The notes below the pieces were generated by a model. That model ran no database searches, was not told the origin of the DNA, and was given only the letters and a program-made list of their open reading frames with translations. This document shows, one piece after another, positions 13,501 through 22,195 of a stretch of DNA of 64,000 bases. A program made the translations under genes and the position numbers. The stretch lies in assembly GCF_032854445.1 (NCBI RefSeq), contig NC_088307.1, positions 28,188,547-28,252,546 of the forward strand. Reading direction: 5' to 3'. The stretch is from Liolophura sinensis. Its lineage: Eukaryota > Mollusca > Polyplacophora > Chitonida > Chitonidae. The first letter of the stretch is position 1. Every line of letters begins with the position of its first letter.

Positions 13501-16500
13501 ACATTTCTTGTTCATTCTGGCGTAGTTTGAAAGACTGTCGGCTTCTGCCTATATTTTGTAAACGTAAATACTTCATTTACTTAATACTTAATCAAGTCCC
13601 CTCAGATGAAATTTTAGTCATACAGATTGGTTTATCTACATGTAGATACAAACCACTTACAATCACAGGACTTGAAATTTTCATGTGTCTACCCATCAAT
13701 CACGTGTTTTTTTGCTTGCAAAATGCAAAACAGTAGTCGTATCAGTCATTGGCAACACCTAAATCACATCTGGGCAAAACTGTATACAGGAAATCATTAA
13801 ACATTTTGTATAGAAAGGCTGTGCTGGTGGTGTGTAAACCCCTAATGTGATAACAACTCAAACAAATCAAGGTGATATAGGTGCAGTGGTACTATGAGAT
13901 GAATGGCTTAGTTAACCCACAGTTGAGCCATGGGGAGATAGCACACAGAAATTCAGGTATCCTTGTTTAAGGTATCTACAATTGCATACTGCTGTAATTC
14001 CGTATACATGTACATGTATACATACAGTATCATATATATATATCCCAGGTAAAGTCCAACATAGGATACACAATGTAAGCACCTTTATTGTTGTTCCGAG
14101 ATGTTAATGGGAAGCCATTCTGATGCTATCTGACAAATATACATCTCGACCAGTATTTATAGACGTGCAGGGCAAATCACGTGACAGCGGTATACCGATC
14201 AATGTTTGGTGCAATCATGACGAACTTGGCAACGCAAGAACTACTTATGTAAACAATGACAAATTCTAGGAACATCAGAAGACACCGGGTGGATCTTTCT
14301 GCGGTGCAAAGGGACTTCCTTCACTAGGATCCAAGTACCCTGATAACACAGGGTTGCACCTTTTGTTTAGCTTCACATTTCCACTCAATAGTACATCAAT
14401 CCATAGCCACAGAACAGCGTAGTGGTATGGAATGGTCTGATCATATAATGACACTTCAATAATTATACAAGATTAAAACAGTAACTATGGTTAGTTAATA
14501 ACATACACACACAGTCAAAATGCTATTTCAGTGCTGTTGTACACATGTAATAAACCTACTTTGATAGAAAGCACTTGATGACGTGTTTGAATGTTCCCGC
14601 TATCCAAAGGACCGCGAAACTTCCAAAAGTAGTGTTTCTACGCAAAGTTATGCAAGTAGTACCTAGCCTTATCTGCATGAAATACAATGAAATATGCTCA
14701 GACAATAACAACCAAAATTACATTATGTTATTGAGCATAAACAAGAACATTACAGCACAGTAAAATGTCAGAAGATGGCTAAAATACTTTACAAGTCTAG
14801 TCACATGACTAGCAGGGTTGGCGCAGGAAAAGATGGCAGCCGCAACATTTACAAAAGGTCTTATATGGATTACTGGTACGCAGGGGCAAATGCAGGGGTT
14901 AATACATGTGTCACAGCATTATTTGGATTCCAGGTAAGTTCAGTAAGTTATACAGTAAATTCCTTGCCGACATAGGAAGCTATACCCTGCAGCAAAAGGT
15001 AAGGAAAAGTACATCATAATGAACACATGTTCAGTACAGGTGATGTCAACATTGGCAGTGAAATAGCTATGCTTGCATGCATTTAGGTACATTCGTGGTT
15101 TACAACAGCAATATAAAAATACATTTCACCATCCCATCCCAACCTAGAATTATATTTTACACTACTTTCTTCGGTTTCATTCATGGGTATCTTTAGAGAT
15201 GTACATGTATGACCTGCACATCTCATTGTCAGTGATTTGACCCTGTGTGGCAAGGATTAGCAACGAAAGCTACTACATGTAAGTGCAATGCAGGGTAATG
15301 AAATAGGCAAGGGGGAGGAGGGGGGGGGGGGGTTCTAATCAATTGAACATGAGTAACTCACCGTACTTGACTATCCACTGTTCAGCCTCATGAAGTACAT
15401 TGGAGTCTACATGGGTTTGATACTCGACAACAAACTGCAAACAAAGATAAAAGAAAGCTGTTATCAGTACAGCTAGATTATATTTACCAAGCGATTGTAT
15501 TATCCATAGCCTATCAGGAACCACAAATTTGATGGACTACATCAGCCTGATGTCTGCTGATACATGCATGATGTCTGCTGATACATGCATGAAGTCTGTT
15601 GATACATGCATGGCGTCCGTTGATACATGCGTGGCGTCCGCTGACACCTGCATGGCGATCGCTGACACATGCATGGCATTGACTGACACATGCATGGTGC
15701 CCGTTGATACATGCATGATGCCCGTTGACACATGCATGATGCCCGTTGACACATGCATGGCACCCGTTGACACATGCATGGCGTCCATTGACACATGCAT
15801 GATGTCCATTAGATGCATGCTTATTGCAAGTAAAGAAAACTTACCAGCGAACTGTCGAGGAGAGCGAAATATCAGGTGTGAAAATTTCTACTCCCCCTTG
15901 ACTGGTGATGGTCTTATTTGTTGTAGTTGTGACATTGCGCCAAGTTCAGCGCCAGGCGTCACGCGACCGGGAGCGCCTAGAGGAGACTGCGCAGCTGAGA
16001 GAGGAGCACTATGGCCGCCAGGTTGAGGCCCTACAGCAACAGCTGAGAGCAGTGGAGAAGGAACGCAATGTGATGATGGTAAGAAGCAGGCGCATGAACA
16101 TTTTTGGGGGCGGGTAGGGAGTGGGTTGTGGCTCAGTGGTAAGATTACCATGAGAGACTTGAGGGCACAAGTTCTAAGCCAACCTTGCACAAGGAATTTC
16201 TGGACTCGCCCTTGGAGACAGGAAGCAGAAGTCGGTGATCATGCTTCGGTTTGCGCAGTCCTAATTTGGTTAAATGCCATACTGTCGCATATGGGAAAGC
16301 TCATCATTAAACTTTCAAAAGGTTGTGGGTTAAGGAAAAATAAGTAAAATAGCAGTACATAGGGAATGAGTTACATTAAAAAAAAATTGTACACAATGGT
16401 TGTTAGTTCAGCCTAGTGGGACTCAGGATGAGAAAGCACAGCAGGTTTTAATACTAAGGCAAAGTGGAGTGTATCGTGTTGACTGAGGGATCATTATCTA

Positions 16501-17420
16501 ACACAGTATGAACTTATGGTCATATAAAATGTGAGTGGGGCCGGGTCATACAAGAGACTTTCAAAATGGTACATGTACTTTTCGTTGCCTAGCATGGCGC
16601 TCAGCACTGAGAGGTTAGAGCAAGGAAGCAGGGCTGGTTGGCACGGTGTCAGCATAATGTGACTTGGTGGGGTGTTACGGCTGGTGTCCTTGGCATGATG
16701 CTTCAGTGGTGACAGCACTTTGGTGGCATTTGCTCACCTGGCCACAAGAAGTCACAGAATTTACACACATGCCGAATGACTCCCATTACTCATATAACCA
16801 AAATGTTGTTATGTTTGACGTAAAAGCCCAAGCATGCATGCATATATTTTAAGTTGTGGTGGAAATTCCTAAATGTAGACTTTTCTCTATTTTCTGGACT
16901 TTTCCTAATCTGATATGTACAATACCTAAAATAATGTTTTAACCTTTATTATACCACAAGACAACATTACGCCAGGAAGGTCTGCTGAGTGGTGTAAAAC
17001 AGCAGAGAGAGAACCCTGTAATACTGGAGGACTCCGCTGAGCAGACAACAGAGACCAAACAAGAAGAAGCACTTCCTGGTGACCAGCCTAAAGAAACGGG
17101 GGCAGGTAATTCATAGTTTTGGTCTAGAAGAGGGTCAGAAATTCAACTTGGACTTGTATTAAACAAAGCATTTCACAGATTGATTTCCTGTTGAATTTAA
17201 GGCTGGGATACTCCTGTTGGTTTACAATTTCTTCTTGTCATTAAGAGAATTGCCCATTTCTGGAGAACGGGAAACTGAAAATTATATGCATGTTATTGCA
17301 GGGGCCTTGGATGAACCACTAAGTGCTGTGTTAGAAGATCTTCAGAGTTTGACAGCTGCTGTGATGGAAGAGGAAAACAATGACAGCGATATAGACTCAT
17401 CTGATGACACAAACAAGTGA
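1426..17420 (+). CDS. CCHCR1: CCHCR1 orthologue (coiled-coil alpha-helical rod protein 1), C-terminal 13 exons; 5' end outside window
   Basis: Thirteen exons with GT-AG junctions and compatible phases join into about 501 codons ending in TGA: 1426-1533, 1935-1987, 2395-2482, 4925-5035, 5472-5569, 6147-6259, 6442-6541, 8093-8220, 8410-8480, 10832-10949, 12034-12135, 15927-16078 and 17302-17420, with 16961-17105 lying between the last two (14 segments if the small 8410-8480 exon is counted separately). The product is rich in E, K, Q, L and R, as expected for a long coiled coil. Landmarks I recall from vertebrate CCHCR1 are present in order: LTRWREKVFALMVQ, AKREHAKAVVTLRQVQR, TLRQEGLLSGVKQQ and the acidic tail PLSAVLEDLQSLTAAVMEEE. 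The human protein is about 780 residues, so roughly 280 N-terminal residues should lie to the left. The human protein is reported at centrosomes and P-bodies; that role is family knowledge and is not shown here. The assignment is by remembered similarity, without a search. Confidence 0.9.
1935..2482 (+). CDS. CCHCR1: CCHCR1 two exons carrying the RWREKVFALMVQ landmark
   Basis: Exon 1935-1987 (53 nt) ends in AG and joins G at 2395, restoring the Arg codon of LLTRWREKVFALMVQ. Exon 2395-2482 continues to FQNWKEK with donor gtactt. The intron 1988-2394 carries an 11-bp repeat. This junction-spanning motif is the strongest single match to CCHCR1 in the window. Confidence 0.92.
2010..2275. repeat. 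11-bp minisatellite (atgaatgttac), CCHCR1 intron
   Basis: About 23 imperfect copies of ATGAATGTTAC with act/cct/cgt variants fill most of intron 1988-2394. Confidence 0.85.
2540..3350. repeat. 45-bp minisatellite (~18 copies), CCHCR1 intron
   Basis: The unit agatttgctaacggcgcta..catgcatcctgatttagctgacag repeats every 45 bp with substitutions and some short units. The rest of the intron (3351-3830) has no recognised feature apart from (aatc)n-like sequence near 3672-3695. Confidence 0.88.
3831..4583. repeat. 58-bp minisatellite (13 copies), almost perfectly homogeneous
   Basis: The unit gtggtaattgtgtttttcag..gaatagactttgtggtggaggtgtgggctgttga repeats every 58 bp. Only one substitution was noticed (acatgaatag near 4374). 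Each unit includes the acceptor-like tgtgtttttcag. Confidence 0.93.
4925..5035 (+). CDS. CCHCR1: CCHCR1 exon (37 codons)
   Basis: The acceptor is ttaattctctcag and the donor is gtaatt; both phases are 0. The peptide IKKLEVDLASEKTRAEVLT and onward to ERKQNQ has coiled-coil composition. It follows the large intron 2483-4924, which holds the 45-bp and 58-bp arrays. Confidence 0.82.
5330..5420 (+). mobile_element. SINE 3' fragment
   Basis: ggctctgcccgtttttcttcccatcataaagcg..gacgtaagacaccaatgaaat is the tail half of the tRNA-headed SINE found complete at 49432. Confidence 0.65.
5472..5569 (+). CDS. CCHCR1: CCHCR1 exon with tandemly copied donor
   Basis: I chose the acceptor ctactgcag at 5471; an in-frame alternative after ag at 5462 adds Leu-Leu-Gln. 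It encodes EDLTNAQQIAIALDDQL and continues to EGLKQALI. The donor atcaa|gtaagtcc leaves AA, which joins T at 6147 (Asn). The last ~19 exon bases and the donor are repeated downstream as a 32-bp array. Confidence 0.82.
5551..5870. repeat. 32-bp array copying an exon end and its donor (~10 copies)
   Basis: The unit ctgaaacaggcgttaatcaa|gtaagtccacaa is the last 19-20 bases of exon 5472-5569 plus the donor. Copies decay to the right, and several keep caa|gtaagtcc. Confidence 0.88.
6147..6541 (+). CDS. CCHCR1: CCHCR1 two exons
   Basis: Exon 6147-6259 encodes FGQFFSETATTTQHSMNVLK and continues to GRLEMLQ, ending in phase 1. Exon 6442-6541 (acceptor tatgttttcag) restores Ala and reads AQFARKEALLRSQIEQGRK, then a Pro-rich stretch TSPPPTEDR. 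The vertebrate protein also has a Pro-rich break (PLPPPVTD) at this place, which supports orthology. Confidence 0.85.
6785..6957 (-). mobile_element. tRNA-headed SINE, 3' two-thirds, reverse orientation
   Basis: ttatttgatttggtgttttatgccgtactcaagaatatttcac..cgacggtgaccagcattatggtagg is the reverse complement of the SINE tail; the tRNA-like head is missing. Confidence 0.8.
6985..7815. repeat. 62-bp minisatellite (~13 copies), CCHCR1 intron
   Basis: The unit gtctgtgtgcagactacaga..cctgagctttacatatactgtacatgtgatactacta repeats every 62 bp with few substitutions. It contains the near-palindrome tctgtgtgcagac and tgtacatgt. Confidence 0.92.
8093..8480 (+). CDS. CCHCR1: CCHCR1 two exons
   Basis: Exon 8093-8220 (acceptor tttggttgcag, donor gtataa) encodes LSATSHLQEELDAVTRERDT and continues to RLASCRQE, ending in phase 1. 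Exon 8410-8480 (acceptor gtattttcag, donor gtgagg) encodes VQSDIANLRSSVVALEMSLQ and ERSE. Both are strongly coiled-coil. Confidence 0.85.
9110..9215. repeat. Dispersed repeat, copy 1 (also at 42622-42725)
   Basis: tgttgttcattagatggactaaccatgtgaga and agctaaaaagagcagaccaggtg match the segment near 42630 in order and orientation, with internal indels. The class is unknown. The surrounding stretch 8481-9300 is otherwise featureless intron. Confidence 0.7.
9330..10830. repeat. 40-bp minisatellite of acceptor-like units (~35 copies)
   Basis: The unit gactttgtctgatgttttcccagaaatccattgtgtacat repeats every 40 bp from about 9460, preceded by decayed copies. It ends directly in the true acceptor of exon 10832. 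Nearly every unit keeps a pyrimidine stretch and cag. The 422-aa minus-strand open frame here is a by-product of the repeat. Confidence 0.95.
10832..10949 (+). CDS. CCHCR1: CCHCR1 exon directly abutting a 40-bp acceptor array
   Basis: It encodes KCVFLSERVETLEGELEESR and continues to ELGKQQLSAQQ, ending in phase 1 at donor gtacca. Its acceptor (gtgtttttttcag) lies at the right end of the 40-bp minisatellite, whose units have the same layout (gacttt..tgttttcccag). The true splice site looks like a diverged unit, or the unit like a copied splice site. Confidence 0.87.
11515..11895. repeat. ~18-19-bp minisatellite (cttcagtccagagtaaag)
   Basis: About 20 degenerate copies alternate agtccagagtaaagctt and agtccaggctaaacctt, in the intron before exon 12034. 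Confidence 0.85.
12034..12135 (+). CDS. CCHCR1: CCHCR1 exon with tandemly copied donor
   Basis: The acceptor ttaccttgtag at 12033 is required by phase (G|CC), giving QQ-ALKTREDELVAEFTDRM and onward to DAKREHAKA. The last part matches the vertebrate EARREHAKA landmark. The more obvious acceptor cacttggcag at 12020 would break the frame. The donor gcag|gtaagact is repeated downstream in 61-bp units. Confidence 0.87.
12122..12495. repeat. 61-bp array copying an exon end and its donor (6 copies)
   Basis: The unit begins at the exon's own gcag|gtaagactagtttcctgtctgg and repeats every 61 bp. At least four copies keep gcag|gtaagact, and two have gcag|gtgagact. Confidence 0.92.
12585..12830 (+). mobile_element. 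Second SINE-like family, copy 1
   Basis: cagcactcggcactgagaggtgagagcaag..gtgtcagtataatgtgattagatggggtgtcatgtctggtgtctttggcatgatacttcagtgg recurs at 16590, 21776 and 47305 in the same orientation. The 21776 copy has a tRNA-like head, so the family is probably a SINE. Confidence 0.72.
12846..15544. other. CCHCR1 intron with no recognised feature
   Basis: AT-rich intron sequence with only simple tracts: poly-T near 12890-12920, tacatgtatac/atatat near 14010-14045 and a G run at 15318-15332. Short open frames here show no recognisable protein. Confidence 0.6.
15545..15815. repeat. 21-bp minisatellite (~13 copies)
   Basis: The unit gtctgctgatacatgcatgat has period 21, so it reads open on both strands (e.g. 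MSADTCM). It lies in the intron before exon 15927. No splice sites or homology support coding. Confidence 0.9.
15927..16078 (+). CDS. CCHCR1: CCHCR1 exon (VVTLRQVQRQASRDRERLEE)
   Basis: The acceptor is atttgttgtag and the donor is atg|gtaaga. The peptide runs VVTLRQVQRQASRDRERLEE to RAVEKERNVMM. Together with the previous exon it reproduces the vertebrate HAKAVVSLRQIQRRA order. It follows the longest CCHCR1 intron in the window (12136-15926). Confidence 0.9.
16120..16345 (+). mobile_element. Possible third tRNA-headed SINE
   Basis: tgtggctcagtggtaagattacc resembles a tRNA A-box region and acaagttctaagcc a weak B box, followed by a ~150-bp body. Only this copy was seen, so the call is tentative. 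Confidence 0.4.
16585..16840 (+). mobile_element. Second SINE-like family, copy 2
   Basis: It shares gcgctcagcactgagaggttagagcaagg and gtgtcagcataatgtgacttggtggggtgttacggctggtgtccttggcatgatgcttcagtgg with the 12585 copy, ~80% by eye. It lies just before exon 16961. Confidence 0.72.
16961..17105 (+). CDS. CCHCR1: CCHCR1 penultimate exon
   Basis: The acceptor is ttataccacaag and the donor is gcag|gtaatt. It encodes TTLRQEGLLSGVKQQRENPV, then an acidic Gln/Glu-rich stretch ending ETGA, in phase 1. TLRQEGLLS is a vertebrate CCHCR1 landmark. Confidence 0.9.
17302..17420 (+). CDS. CCHCR1: CCHCR1 terminal exon and stop
   Basis: The acceptor is gttattgcag. It encodes ALDEPLSAVLEDLQSLTAAV followed by MEEENNDSDIDSSDDTNK and TGA. 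The vertebrate protein likewise ends with a short (V/L)LLDDLQDLSEAI helix and an acidic Ser-rich tail. The exon seeds about 12 degenerate tandem copies that run to 18480. Confidence 0.9.
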
Positions 17421-18480
17421 TGTCTTAACTATTGAGTTTGTTAGAAGACCTTGAGAGTTTGACAGTCGCTGTGATGTGAGAGGAAAACAATGACACAAAC
17501 CAATGATGTCTTAACTATGGAGTTTGTTAGAAGACCTTGAGAGTTTGACAGTCACTGTGATGGGAGAGGAAAACAGTGACACAGACCAATGACGTCTTAA
17601 CTATGGAGTTTGTTAGAAGACCTTGAGAGTTTGACAGTCACTGTGATGTGAGAGGAAAACAATGACACAAACCAGTGATGTCTTAAATATGGAGTTCGTT
17701 AGAAGACCTTGAGAGTTTGACAGTCACTGTGATGTGAGAGGAAAACAATGACAGAAACCAGTGACACCTGACACTATGTGCTGTGTTAGAAGACCTTGAG
17801 AGTTTGACAGTCACTGTGATGTGAAAGGAAAACAATGACACAAACCAGTGATGTCTTAACTATGGAGTTCGTTAGAAGACCTTGAGAGTTTGACAGTCAC
17901 TGTGATGTGAGAGGAAAACAATGACAGAAACCAGTGACACCTAACACTATGTGCTGTGTTAGAAGACCTTGAGAGTTTGACAGTCACTGTGATGTGAGAG
18001 GAAAACAATGACACAAACCAGTGATGTCTTAACTATGGAGTTCGTTAGAAGACCTTGAGAGTTTGACAGTCACTGTGATGTGAGAGGAAAACAATAACAC
18101 AAACCAGTGATGTCTTAACTATGGAGTTCGTTAGAAGACCTTAAGAGTTTGACAGTCACTGTGATGGGAGAGGAAAACAGTGACACGAACCAGTGACATC
18201 TGACACTATGTAATGTGTTAGAAGACCTTGAGAGTTTGACAGTAATTGTGATGTGAGAGAACAGTGACACAAACCAGTGACACCTGACACTATGTACTGT
18301 GTTAGAAGACCTTTAGAGTTCAACAGTCACTGTGATGTGAGAGGAGAACAGTGACACAAACCAGTGACACCTGACACTATGTGCTGTGTTAGAAGACCTT
18401 TAGTGTTTAACAGTCACTGTGATGGGATAGAAAAACAGTTACACAAACCAGTGACGCCTTACACTGTGTGCTATGTTATC
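17331..18480. repeat. ~86-bp array of degenerate copies of the CCHCR1 last exon (~12 copies)
   Basis: The founder is exon sequence gttagaagatcttcagagtttgacagctgctgtgatgg. Downstream copies read gttagaagaccttgagagtttgacagtcactgtgatgtgagagg and carry frame-breaking changes. The tract would be transcribed as 3' UTR unless polyadenylation occurs very early. Two unit types alternate (gatgtcttaactatggagtt and cacctgacactatgtgctgt). Confidence 0.92.
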
Positions 18481-18557
18481 CAGGTGCTGTCTTATTTCTA
18501 GCAAGCTAATCCGTCCGTATGAGTTGTATATATATATGCATATGTATTGAAAGGTGC

Positions 18558-18785
18558 TAGGGGGCCTCTGAAATGACCCAAGAGCCTCCCACCAATGTGG
18601 TTACTGTGAGTTCAATTCCAGCTTCTGCCGACTTCCTCTCTGGAGGTACGTGGGAACCTGTCACCATCGTGCGGATGGTCATGGGTTTCCCCGGCTTCTG
18701 CCCGGTTTTCCTCCTACATCAACGCCATCATATATGTCACGTATTCTTAAATATGGCGTAAAACACCAATCAGATAAATAAATAA
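18558..18785 (+). mobile_element. tRNA-headed SINE, nearly full length, short head
   Basis: ggggcctctgaaatgaccca..gagcctcccaccaatgtggttactgtgagttcaattccag includes the B box. The tail is tatggcgtaaaacaccaatcagataaataaataaatgaatga. Confidence 0.85.
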
Positions 18786-19189
18786 ATGAATGATACGAAT
18801 GCATTTTTTAAGAAACTGTCTGTTGTAAGTTTCAAGATGTGAGGGGTAACATTTGTACAAGTAACATACAAGATGAAATCTTGGATCCAGTGATGAGGAA
18901 TGTAAAGTTTACATTGATCTACATTTTCAGCTGCTCTGAGATTTCTTCTTGTCTTTGGCAATAACGCATTGTATCAGACCATTCTCTCTGTGCTGCGAGA
19001 TTTATACAGCTGCCTCAGTAGACATAATGGACGCCCAATCAATATTAGCCTTGCACAGACTGTCCGGCCGTTCACCAATGAGGTGGTGTCAATGATCATT
19101 CCAATGAATGTGGTATTACATGTAGGTCATGGTATACTTTGGGAGCTGTCATTCTTTGTGATGTAAAGTGACATAAGGAAAATATGAAC
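18786..19189. other. Intergenic, nothing recognised
   Basis: AT-rich unique-looking sequence between the SINE and the 66-bp array. Confidence 0.5.
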
Positions 19190-19500
19190 CCTGTGACAGG
19201 GATGGGGAATTGAGAAGGACATGTACCGTTATGGCCGGTGCGAGGTTGATTAAGCAGTGTGACAGGGATGGGGAATTGAGAAGGACATGTACCGTTATGG
19301 CCGGTGCGAGGTTGATTAAGCGGTGTGACAGGGATGGGGAATTGAGAAAGACATGTACCGTTATGGCCGGTGCGAGGTTGATTAAGGGGTGTGACAGGGA
19401 TGGGGAATTGAGAAGGACATGTACCGTTATGGCCGGTGCGAGGTTGATTAAGCGGTGTGACAGGGATGGGGAATTGAGAAGGACATGTACCGTTATGCAG
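19190..19500. repeat. 66-bp minisatellite (~4.7 copies), intergenic
   Basis: The unit gtgtgacagggatggggaattgagaaggacatgtaccgttatggccggtgcgaggttgattaagcg is nearly identical in every copy. The period is a multiple of 3, which explains a 103-aa open frame. Confidence 0.93.
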
Positions 19501-20054
19501 GGATGCTCTACATTAGCGTAGTTGTCTCACTATACCAGACTGAATAATGAAAGAGTTCCAACATAACCATTTGCATAGAATAATTTCCAAAAATACGTAT
19601 CTCCATAAATTTGTGCGAAAATCATACGGTACCTGTCATTGTAAGCAAAATAAAAAACACTTTTTTAAATAATTTTTGTGGAGTTTTCAACTGTTCAGCA
19701 ATACAAAAATTGGATTAAAATTAACGGTAGATTGCAAGATAAAATACAATGGGTAGGAAAAAAAATTAAATTAAAACTAAATTTTGGGCGGTATAAAACA
19801 AAGTGTGAACTAAGATGAACTAAAACTCAGATGAAAATAAAAGCTTGTCGCTAAGATCATTTCGTATCGCGCAAGTTAGTCACACACATTACACCGTCAC
19901 TCAGAAAAGATTTTGCTTATAAGGGACTTAACAAAGCTTTGTGCAAGAAATGGATTGTACCGCACGAGTGATGTCCCTCGAATTTGCCTTTGTATAGTCC
20001 AACCTTTGTTGAAAGCCACCTGTCTGCCATCCATATGGAGAGCATATATCTACG

Positions 20055-20155
20055 TCAGTTAAAAGTTTGTCGGCAACTTACCATAGATCGATGGTTTACT
20101 CTAGGCACTTCAGTTTCCTCTACCCATAAAACTGACCGCCATCGTACAAGTAGAA
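20055..20155 (+). repeat. Dispersed repeat (gatggtttactc..cagtttcctctacccataaaac), copy 1
   Basis: gttaaaagtttgtcggcaac..gatcgatggtttactctaggcacttcagtttcctc..accgccatcgtacaag matches the segment at 38470-38560. The end resembles the start of the SINE tail, so it may be a related subfamily. Confidence 0.6.
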
Positions 20156-20850
20156 AACAAACAAACAAAACAACAAAAACAAGAACAAAACTGTTTATGA
20201 CGTTAAACAATAAACAAATACAGTAAATACATGTAGATTAGCAATAAATCAATGGACATGAAGGAAAACCACTCAGTCGCTCTTCATGTAAAAACTACAG
20301 TCAGCCTCCCTTTGTTCAGTTCTCTGTATGAGAATTTACTTCTGTATTTTGAGAATGGGACAGAACTGGAAAACAAATGTGCTGTATTTATGTGAACTCA
20401 TACTCCTTTCAACGGATGTGTCATTACGCACGATTTTATCACTGCCACAACTAGGCTTACTCGCTAGACAAGCTTGATGTTTGGAGTATGTGCGACGAAC
20501 GTAGGCTTCCTTGGGCTTAGCCTCACCACTGGTGTCCCCCCAAGGAACTGTTTAATCAGCATTCGTTAATAAAAGTGTTTCATGCGTTGGTTAGAATCAT
20601 GCTGTGTCGGTACACATTTTACATATAGGGAATGCATGTGTATAAAGTGTTATTATAAACAAAGGTACTGACAGAGTGTAAGGGGTATGGTGTGATCACG
20701 GTTGGTTATTTTCTTAGGGAGCTTATGTCATTGTGTATGGTTACGTTGATCCGTAGAGCCAAATCCGTACGTTGTCCAGGCGGATGGCATGCACTGTTCG
20801 ACACCGCACCGGCCACCAACGTCAAGAGGAGGAGTCGGACTTTGTTTTCA

Positions 20851-21089
20851 GGTCCCGGTTGTTCGAAACTGTTTGAAGTCTTAATACCAGATTTAACTTT
20901 AAACCAAGTCTTCAGTTTTGTACATAGCCCAAAAATAATTGCATAACAGTACATTAAATATGAAGCCTTCTGCTGTTATACTTAACACTTTGGTCAGCTG
21001 CATTGACTGCTGAATTTGTCTAATAATTTTAATTATAAAAAATGACTTAATAGAAGTTTTAGCTAATACACTTTCGAACAACTGGGCCC
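20851..21089. mobile_element. MITE with ~20-bp terminal inverted repeats
   Basis: The left end ggtcccggttgttcgaaact is the imperfect inverse of the right end ctttcgaacaactgggccc, 239 bp overall, with no coding capacity. The superfamily cannot be assigned by eye. Confidence 0.75.
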
Positions 21090-21775
21090 TGTGTTTTATA
21101 AATTATTGAGAAATCAAGTTTTTGTGTTTTATTCTGTGAATGAATGAATGCATGGTAAAGAATATTTCGCTTTAGGTATATAAGAAATCTGAACAGAGCT
21201 CATCCCGGAGGAAACCCAGTCAATCTTATATACAGCTGCAGGCCTCTAACAAACCTAAACACTTAAATGTTTACATTTACTCTGTACATGTGATTCTGAA
21301 GGCGTCGAGAAACTGTAAATCACGCCCAGTTCTGCTGTTTAGATCAGCTATAAGCGTTGCAATTTCTCGTCATTCCTCGTGATCAAATGTGACAGGCCTG
21401 ACGCGTATTGAAAAGCATTGGTAGAAGATAAAACGCACCACCTCCACTCACACACCACCCAACCCCTCCCCTCGTGTCAATAACTACAGCGCAGTGTAAG
21501 GACAAAGACATTCAAATTAGGACTTATTTGTCATTTCAGAGTTTTGACGCCAATGACTCGAAAATGAATGTGCAAATCAGATTTAAAATTTTGACTTTTA
21601 AAGATGTCAAATTGTCAAAACTGGCATTGTGTAATCGGCATCTGTATGAGGAGGGCTACAAATCGGACACCTTTTCCCGCGTAATTGCGACACGTTTCCC
21701 CGCTGGACTGACCGTTGTTTTGTTCTCACGAACGAGTGCTCTACAGGAACATGTACATTATCTGTTTGTCTTTAT
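21090..21775. other. Intergenic, nothing recognised
   Basis: Unique-looking sequence. The short open frames here have no recognisable homology. Confidence 0.5.
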
Positions 21776-22195
21776 CGGCCCATATGGATCAGTTGGTAGA
21801 GCGTCGGCTTAGATACACGGTCAATCCTGGGTCGGGTCACCCAGACCTTAAACGAGGAAATTGTCAGTATAATGTGATAGGGTGGGGTGTCATGCCTGGT
21901 GTCTTCGGCATGATACTTCAGAGGCGGCAGCACTTGAGCGACATGGACTCGCTCTGCCACAGGAAGACAATGTATATGGTCACACACCTAATGATTCCTA
22001 GTCGTCATGTGACTGAAAAATTAGTAATAATAATGAGGTCAAGGCATCACGTAAGCGTAAAACGTTTCATAAGCTTTCGATCCTCTTCCCGGGATCATTA
22101 TCATGTGACCAACATTGAGACTTAAGCAGCATATAACTGAAAAATTGCTACGTACGACGTTAAACCCTAAGCATTCATTCATGCATTCATTTGTA
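21776..22195 (+). mobile_element. Second SINE-like family, copy 3, with tRNA-like head and A/T-rich tail
   Basis: catatggatcagttggtagagcgtcgg fits a tRNA A-box region and cacggtcaatcctgggtcgggt a B box. The shared body gtcagtataatgtgatagggtggggtgtcatgcctggtgtcttcgg follows. An unrelated segment and the tail tacgacgttaaaccctaagcattcattcatgcattcat come next. Confidence 0.72.

Noticed and set aside
15529-16026. 165-aa open frame with MSADTCM repeats
   Set aside because: 21-bp minisatellite in a CCHCR1 intron. The end of the frame overlaps exon 15927 in a different phase.
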